In this document: positions 19,401 to 23,141 of the stretch, piece by piece
How the letters are laid out: each line of letters opens with the position of its first letter
Numbering within the stretch: position 1 is the first letter of the stretch
Origin: Silene noctiflora
Lineage: Eukaryota; Streptophyta; Magnoliopsida; Caryophyllales; Caryophyllaceae
DNA length: 23,141 bases
Assembly (NCBI GenBank): GCA_009801015.1
Contig: VHZZ01000313.1
Span: 202,089 to 225,229, forward strand
Direction of reading: 5' to 3'
Program-made: the position numbers and the translations under genes
The notes under the pieces: model-generated
What the model saw: only the letters and a program-made list of their open reading frames with translations
The model's database searches: none
Told to the model about the DNA's origin: nothing

Positions 19401-21620
19401 CCCGTATCTAATAATAAAATGGTATTGAAAGTCAATTATGTGACACAAATAAAGTTTCTTTTTTTTTTCAAAAATAAAATTGTGGATAACTAGTTGAAAT
19501 ATAAATTTGCAATATCCACATTAATGATTTTACGCTTCCATGTTAAATTCATGGTTATTCAATTAAAATAAATGCATTAAATTTCAAATCAATGAATACG
19601 GGAGAAGCGGATAATGGGTTGAATGTTTCATTTTATTTTCATATGTTTGTCTAATATAAGTGAGAATTATTTAATCAACCTTGTGAAAAAAATGAATAGA
19701 GATAGGGTTTATTATGCATATATTTATTTAATTAAGGTACAAAGTATTAATTATTCACTTATTAAATCTAGAAATAGTTTTTTTTAATGAGATTAAATTT
19801 ATTAATTTTTGGACTTAGAAACATACTCTCTCCGTTCCAGTTAATAGTTTATACTTTTTTATTTCTCCTCACAAAATAAAGCATGTATAAATTATTTATT
19901 GAGACAGAGCGAGTAGTATTTATTAACTATACTAATCATCCAGTCATCACTGATTCCATCTTTTTTATCTGGTGGTTAGATGCGGATGATATATTTCACT
20001 AGTGATTGAGCTACAAATACCCTTTTTATGGCAATTGCTCTTTCACCAATGATAATGATGTTTGTACCTAAAATTGTTATGTAATCTAATTTTAACACGT
20101 ATGATGGTATTGGCGAAAGAAGATGCAGAGACGTCTAACAATGAACTTAGAGAAGTGGTCCATACATTTTTAAAATTTTACTGGTTTCAAAAATATTTGC
20201 AATATGACTTTAGTTATTAATGAAATAATTTACTCCTTACGACTATTCCGTTCATCCAATCATTTGTTTGCTTTGATTAAAATACTTTTTACAAAGAATA
20301 AAACAGGATAAACGATTGAGACAACAAAGCGTCTTGCTTAGGACGAACACAAGCTGAAGACGGATAGTATCCCTCTCACAATAAGACAAGTAGGAAGGTA
20401 AGTGGGATGGAAATGGTGGACCTCATAGTTGGTGTCACTTGCATATTGTGAGAGAGGTACTATCTGTTTTCAGCCGTGAATTTGTGTTGAGATGGAGGGA
20501 GTTGGTTATACACACATCAATCATTATATAATGATACTATGCAATATTAAGTCAATCCAATCCCAAGAAAGCATAAACAAGTACAAAAACAGAGACGAAC
20601 ACTTCGTTTACATTTATGATACTAAAAAGTACATGAAAACGTACGTACCTCATGAGATAGAGAATAAGAGGTTAAATGACATGTCTCAATATGAACTGCT
20701 AACAGCTTTCTCACATCCAAAATCTTATCAGTGGATATCCCCTGCACCACTTAAATATCAACTAACCAAATCCAATATCTATATCTATTTTTTAGATACA
20801 AATTCTTTAGTAATTCAAACAAAACTACACTTTCCTTTATGTTAGACTATACTTGAATGCTTATATACGTCATGCGTCCAAACCTTTTCACTTACAAATT
20901 ACAATGCATGTTTTTCTAAATGGCGATAATTCCTGCTTATAATCATTGTAAGTTATAATAAAAGGGTTGTACTAATCATCACTCTTTAAAAAATAGTTTT
21001 GACTTGAATGCTAAAATGGACTTCTTTTTTTTCTACTCATTTTAAATTTTCCACTCGTATCTCATAAAAGATTAGTCAATGTACATATTATACATTGTAC
21101 ATCGGAGGATGAAAAGAAAAAATACCTTGAGAGTAACACGAGAATCGTTGGGTGTATCGACACTCAATTCAATTACCGTTGGCAAAACTGCAAAATATAG
21201 TTTGAAGAAATTAAGATAAAAGTCATTATCTATCCAAAACAAAACAAATTTGGCATCATTTGTTCGTTATATAATGCTCCCAATTTATTACGTAATTACG
21301 GTATTATTGTAGTCTGTACATACTAACCACAATTTCAATATTTACATGCCTTCCACGTACAATTGTGTCGACCCAATAAATGAAAGCTTTATTATTAAGT
21401 TCTAAACTCGTAAAATTAACATATTCTCATGATATTTTATTACCTTCAATTTAAAAATACATGAGTATATGATGATATCGAGTTTCTGTATATTATATAT
21501 ATCGCGTTAAGGCCATAACACTTTACAAAAGTAAATACAGTACAAAATACCTTTTTCTTCCTTCTTCTTCTTCTCTCCCTTCACCTTGTTTTGTTTTGCC
21601 TTTCCCGCCTTTGGAGCCAT
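6343..21620 (-). CDS. REC2/TSS-like: TSS/REC2-like protein (CLU family, TPR-containing), 23 exons, complete
   Basis: Exons in transcript order: 21551-21620, 21126-21187, 20649-20741, 19335-19407, 18205-18444, 17339-17403, 17100-17231, 16975-17016, 16188-16700, 15917-16074, 14907-15411, 14081-14143, 13898-13999, 12466-12786, 12235-12327, 12054-12155, 11871-11975, 11078-11211, 10108-10291, 9901-10032, 9672-9784, 8537-8618, 6343-8205. Total 5,247 nt, 1,748 residues plus stop; all introns read GT-AG and the frame never breaks. Residues 1-99 hold the N-terminal CLU-type region, about 246-710 the CLU core, about 866-1080 TPR repeats, 1129-1748 a low-complexity tail ending [12 protein letters not shown]. 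Order, length and wording match Arabidopsis TSS/REC2 (roughly 1.8 thousand residues). In Arabidopsis the REC proteins (FMT relatives) help set the share of cell volume given to chloroplasts; they lack membrane segments and act in cytosol/nucleus. Start chosen: [12 protein letters not shown], as in homologues. REC1 or REC3 identity is possible but the tail favours REC2. Confidence 0.93.
8619..9671. other. Intron 21, nothing recognised
   Basis: AT-rich, 1,053 bp. The minus-strand open frame at 9376-9639 (87 codons) lies wholly in this intron, is not conserved in the family and lacks a splice frame fit, so I do not count it as an exon. Confidence 0.6.
10292..11077. other. Intron 18, carries a G32 run
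   Basis: 786 bp with no coding potential. It contains a C-rich CCCCCCAACCCCCC segment (about 10813-10826) and the long G run at 10973-11011. Confidence 0.6.
10973..11011 (+). repeat. Homopolymer G tract (G6-C-G32)
   Basis: Six G, one C, then 32 uninterrupted G (10980-11011). The gene's transcript would carry C32 here, inside intron 18. Very long G runs are rare in plant DNA and can form G-quadruplexes on the plus strand; exact length may be a sequencing or assembly artefact. Confidence 0.8.
11212..11870. other. Intron 17, nothing recognised
   Basis: 659 bp of AT-rich sequence; I see no repeat structure or coding signal. Confidence 0.5.
13361..13617. mobile_element. Stowaway-like MITE in intron 13
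   Basis: The left end CCTCCATACTCATATTTATT followed by GTCCCA, flanked by TA, is a typical Stowaway-type terminal repeat of plants. Near 13598-13617 the right end reads, in reverse complement, TGGAAGCACTCATTCTGTCC then CA, sharing the ACTCAT and TGTCCCA blocks in the same order. The inside is AT-rich and non-coding, about 257 bp, a usual MITE size. The ends are clearly diverged, so this is an old insertion. Confidence 0.55.
14424..14575. repeat. 75-bp tandem duplication in intron 11
   Basis: Two neighbouring copies (14424-14498 and 14499-14575) both start TCCTGTT, share ACCACCTGGG and end TTCTGAAACTAAAT, with scattered substitutions between. Intron 11 (14144-14906) is otherwise unremarkable. 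Confidence 0.75.
15412..15916. other. Intron 10, nothing recognised
   Basis: 505 bp AT-rich sequence between the exons that join at NVN|S. No repeat or extra exon seen. Confidence 0.5.
17404..18204. other. Intron 5, nothing recognised
   Basis: 801 bp. The plus-strand open frame at 17817-18041 has no recognisable content. Nothing resembling a further exon of the family is missing between exons 5 and 6, since their join (HLTPPIH|YIRRS) matches homologues directly. Confidence 0.5.
18745..18857 (+). mobile_element. tRNA-derived SINE with perfect 18-bp target duplication, in intron 4
   Basis: The body has RNA polymerase III promoter boxes: an A-box-like TAGTTCAAGTGG (18758-18769) and a B box GGTTCGATTTC (18803-18813), spaced as in a tRNA gene, and it ends in an A tail (18844-18857). 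It is flanked by identical 18-bp direct repeats, ACATATTACCCGATTTTT, at 18727-18744 and 18858-18875, the mark of LINE-dependent insertion. Only about 113 bp long, it is a compact SINE. It lies antisense to the host gene. The identical flanks imply a recent insertion. It lacks a full tRNA cloverleaf, so it is not a functional tRNA gene. Confidence 0.88.
19824..19918. mobile_element. Short Stowaway-like MITE in intron 3
   Basis: The left end TACTCTCTCCGTTCCAGTTA continues to TAGTTTATAC; the right end in reverse complement reads TACTACTCGCTCTGTCTCAA and then AATTTATAC, giving imperfect inverted repeats of about 32 bp that begin with TA. The element is only about 95 bp, essentially two arms and a short loop. 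CTCCGTTCC-type ends are widespread in plant Stowaway families. Confidence 0.55.
20344..20490. mobile_element. Inverted-repeat (hairpin) MITE-like element in intron 3
   Basis: The left arm (20344-20391, including GAAGACGGATAGTATCCCTC and TCACAATA) pairs with the right arm (20434-20490; reverse complement GAAAACAGATAGTACCTCTC, TCACAATA). Arms of about 50 bp surround a loop of about 42 bp. Further left, 20231-20335 begins with a weak Stowaway-like TACTCCTTACGACTATTCCG, so more than one element may be stacked here. No coding capacity. Confidence 0.6.
20742..21125. other. Intron 2, nothing recognised
   Basis: 384 bp, AT-rich, between VTLK and GISTD. The plus-strand open frame at 20492-20845 that spans exon 3 and part of this intron is a shadow. 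Confidence 0.5.
21188..21550. other. Intron 1, nothing recognised
   Basis: 363 bp, very AT-rich, splitting a valine codon (G|TT) between exons 1 and 2. Confidence 0.5.
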
Positions 21621-22076
21621 AGATGTTTATTTATATGTCTCAATTTCTAAATATACAAATTCTCCTGACCTCTTAATTAACAACCGAATATATATGTATG
21701 CTGAATTCGACTGTTGGATATACAAATTTTCAATCAATTACCAACGACTGAACGAATATTTTGTTCAAGGAGCTAAGCTATATTTTTTCGCACTCGAGTA
21801 ATTAGTAAAACCAATAACAAATGAGTTTTTTTTTTTTTTTTTTTTTTATTTGAAGACTATGTAGTATTGTATAGCATAGTGCTTTAAGATGAAGTAGTAA
21901 AGGAATAAGGAATAGAATAAAAAGAGAGTTATAGAGGGAAGTGCATGGAAGATAGGATAAGATGAGAGAGCTAAAGAAATAACGAGACCCTCCTAATCTC
22001 CTTCGAGTATGAGGGTGTCCTGTTTTATTTGGAAGAGTATACCAACAAAATTTTAAGAAAATGAAAAGGTAAGAGA
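21621..22076 (-). promoter_or_regulatory. Probable 5' leader of the REC2/TSS-like gene
   Basis: On the minus strand 21880-22010 is pyrimidine-rich (CTCTCTCATC, CCCTCTATAACTCTC), a style common in plant 5' leaders, and it lies between a TATA-like motif (22077-22085) and the start codon at 21618-21620. It contains upstream ATGs, for example a five-codon uORF at 21929-21946. The transcription start is inferred, not seen, and an intron in the leader is possible. Confidence 0.35.
21826..21847 (+). repeat. Homopolymer T22 (A22 in the gene's leader)
   Basis: Twenty-two consecutive T on the plus strand, about 206 bp upstream of the start codon. If the leader is as inferred, the mRNA would have an internal oligo(A) tract here; alternatively it is the A tail of an old retroposed sequence. 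Confidence 0.75.
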
Positions 22077-22085
22077 CTATTATAG
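22077..22085 (-). promoter_or_regulatory. TATA-like motif with nearby GCCCA element
   Basis: The minus strand reads AAAAGCCCAAAAAA (around 22095-22108) then GGCCTATAATAG (22077-22088). GCCCA-type elements close upstream of a TATA-like motif are common in plant housekeeping promoters. This is the best core-promoter candidate for the gene, but sequence alone does not prove it. Confidence 0.3.
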
Positions 22086-22334
22086 GCCATTCATTTTTTT
22101 GGGCTTTTCTTCCTAAACCGATGACTCAAGCTCCTCCAACATTCGCATTTTATCTCTTTCTATTCTATGCTTACCGGCTCATTTTCATTTGTTCGTATGC
22201 CATATGGAAAACTATCTCATTTTCCTAATTTGTACAACAATATTTTAATTTTGTATTCTTTAAGAAAGTGTGGTAAAATTACCAATATCTCAACTAATTC
22301 AATTGAGAATATGCTATAATCGGAGAGTAGCGCT

Positions 22335-22500
22335 ATGTTCTTTTTGACTGAAAAGAGCATAACTAAATTGAACTTAATTGAGATAAATTGAACTGAAGTA
22401 AGAATTAATTTGTGAAGATATGAGCTAAACTGAATGAAAGCGAACTGAAAAGAACTAAATAGAACAGAACAGAAATGAATTGAAATTAAGTTCAAAAAAC
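22335..22500. repeat. Degenerate RAACTRAA-type short repeat tract
   Basis: The plus strand is a string of imperfect words such as AACTAAATTGAACTTAATTG, GAACTGAA, GAACTAAAT and AGAACAGAAC. It behaves as a decayed 5-to-10-bp simple repeat with purine bias. The minus-strand open frame across it (22217-22495) merely reflects this composition (repeated F/S/Q) and is not a gene. Confidence 0.55.
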
Positions 22501-22850
22501 ATGGCCTAAATTATGTCAATGGTTTGACAAATTATTGTCAAATTAAAGAAAATAAAAGGCGTATAAAATAAACATGTAAATGAGACTATTAGTAGTGCAT
22601 TTTGGGTATATTGAAAAGTTTTCTTTTGCGTTAGTATACCAATGATGTTCCGAAAAACGAAAAGTATCATGTTGAATTTGAAAAATCACAAGGATACCAT
22701 ATAGTAATACCGCTTAAAGCAAAAGAAAGAGAAATTATTCTGCGAATCAAATAATATTCCATAATTTAAAGATGAAATTAGTTGTTACCAAATGATAACT
22801 TCCTTTGGTTCTCATTTCCTTTAGTTTTCACATAATTTCATTGCACTTTA
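22501..22850. other. Upstream intergenic, nothing recognised
   Basis: AT-rich sequence without open frames or repeats that I can define. Confidence 0.5.
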
Positions 22851-22853
22851 TAA

Positions 22854-22990
22854 TACTTCCTCCATGTCGATTATTTATATACCTATTTTATTTATGAGTG
22901 TCTCAGTCATCTGTTTAATTTTCTATATTAAGAATATTTTTGAAGGATAATTTGATCATTCATATACAACACCCGTAAATAATCTTCTCC
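22854..22990. mobile_element. Possible Stowaway-like MITE end
   Basis: ACTTCCTCCATGTCGATTAT followed by GAGTGTCTCAGTCATCTGTT (22903-22922) resembles the left end of plant Stowaway MITEs. A matching right end was not found before the window closes, so boundaries are uncertain. Confidence 0.35.
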
Positions 22991-23040
22991 CCTTTCTTTA
23001 GTATAAACATATTATAATATCACTAATTTATAATCACCTT

Positions 23041-23141
23041 GATGTGTAGTTTTAAATACCTCGCAAGTGTACGATGTCGTGTAGCACTTTGAGGGTCGAA
23101 TCACGGGGAGCGAGTTACACTACTAGTTGATTTAAATAGAT
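23041..23141. repeat. Possible dispersed-repeat fragment at the window edge
   Basis: The last 100 bp are markedly less AT-rich than the flank and read CTCGCAAGTGTACGATGTCG, then AGGGTCGAATCACGGGGAGC. Phrases of this kind occur in dispersed plant retroelement DNA. The element is cut by the window edge and I cannot classify it. Confidence 0.3.

Larger units (their letters stand above)
17339..21620 (-). other. Exons 1-6: lysine-rich start and CLU N-terminal region
   Basis: Exon 1 encodes [20 protein letters not shown], a very basic start with a run of lysines. Exons 2-5 encode [54 protein letters not shown] and [20 protein letters not shown], which is the ubiquitin-like CLU N-terminal domain (about residues 24-130). 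Exon 3 (20649-20741, phase 0, 31 residues) is easy to miss because a longer open frame runs across it on the other strand. Exon 5 adds an alanine run (AAAAAA) from a GCN repeat near 18298-18312, then [20 protein letters not shown], the conserved join to exon 6 ([13 protein letters not shown]). Confidence 0.9.

Noticed and set aside
20492..20845. Plus-strand open frame of 117 codons
   Set aside because: It overlaps exon 3, which matches [15 protein letters not shown] of the family on the minus strand; the plus frame has no recognisable content.
22217..22495. Minus-strand 92-codon frame upstream of the gene
   Set aside because: The translation is low-complexity (F, S, Q, I) produced by a degenerate short repeat.
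1..23141. CRISPR arrays, operons or other prokaryotic systems
   Set aside because: The palindrome clusters lack uniform repeats and spacers, and the whole window is spliced plant DNA.

Overview
This is a piece of plant nuclear DNA. The main evidence is one long spliced gene on the minus strand whose reconstructed protein is unmistakably plant-specific (REC/TSS branch of the CLU family). Supporting evidence is the GT-AG introns, a cluster of Ty3/gypsy-type LTR sequences with a plant initiator-Met-tRNA primer site, Stowaway-like MITEs and a tRNA-derived SINE. I cannot name the species; a eudicot is likely.

Left third (1-about 5,900): a transposon cluster. Position 1-53 looks like the end of a hAT-type element. 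Position 1313-2582 is an LTR in minus orientation, with its primer binding site just to its left (1298-1309). It interrupts a plus-strand Ty3/gypsy element, of which only the last piece of pol (2583-2712), a polypurine tract (2934-2946) and the 3' LTR (2947-4727) remain in view. Three separate stretches (494-660, 2410-2479, 2975-3143) carry 17 copies in all of a 12-bp near-palindrome, ACTCGRYCGAGT, each time in a promoter-like or U3 position. A possible Helitron 3' end (5177-5206) and a TIR-bearing MITE (about 5505-5822) follow.

Middle and right (6343-21620, minus strand): a complete 23-exon gene encoding a predicted 1,748-residue orthologue of Arabidopsis TSS/REC2. I reconstructed every exon by reading splice sites in phase: all introns are GT-AG, the frame is unbroken, and CLU-type N-terminal exons, a CLU core, TPR repeats and a long low-complexity tail occur in the expected order. 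Members of this family are cytosolic/nuclear proteins that affect how much cell volume chloroplasts occupy. The introns have collected small elements: a SINE with a perfect 18-bp target duplication (intron 4), two Stowaway-like MITEs (introns 3 and 13), a hairpin-forming inverted repeat (intron 3), a 75-bp tandem duplication (intron 11) and a run of 32 G (intron 18).

Right end (21621-23141): the upstream flank of that gene. It has a plausible minus-strand leader and promoter (pyrimidine-rich leader, a TATA-like site near 22080, a GCCCA element near 22100), then AT-rich DNA with a degenerate repeat, a MITE-like end and, at the edge, what may be the start of another dispersed repeat. Apart from the REC2/TSS gene and the retroelement remnant I see no other protein-coding gene.
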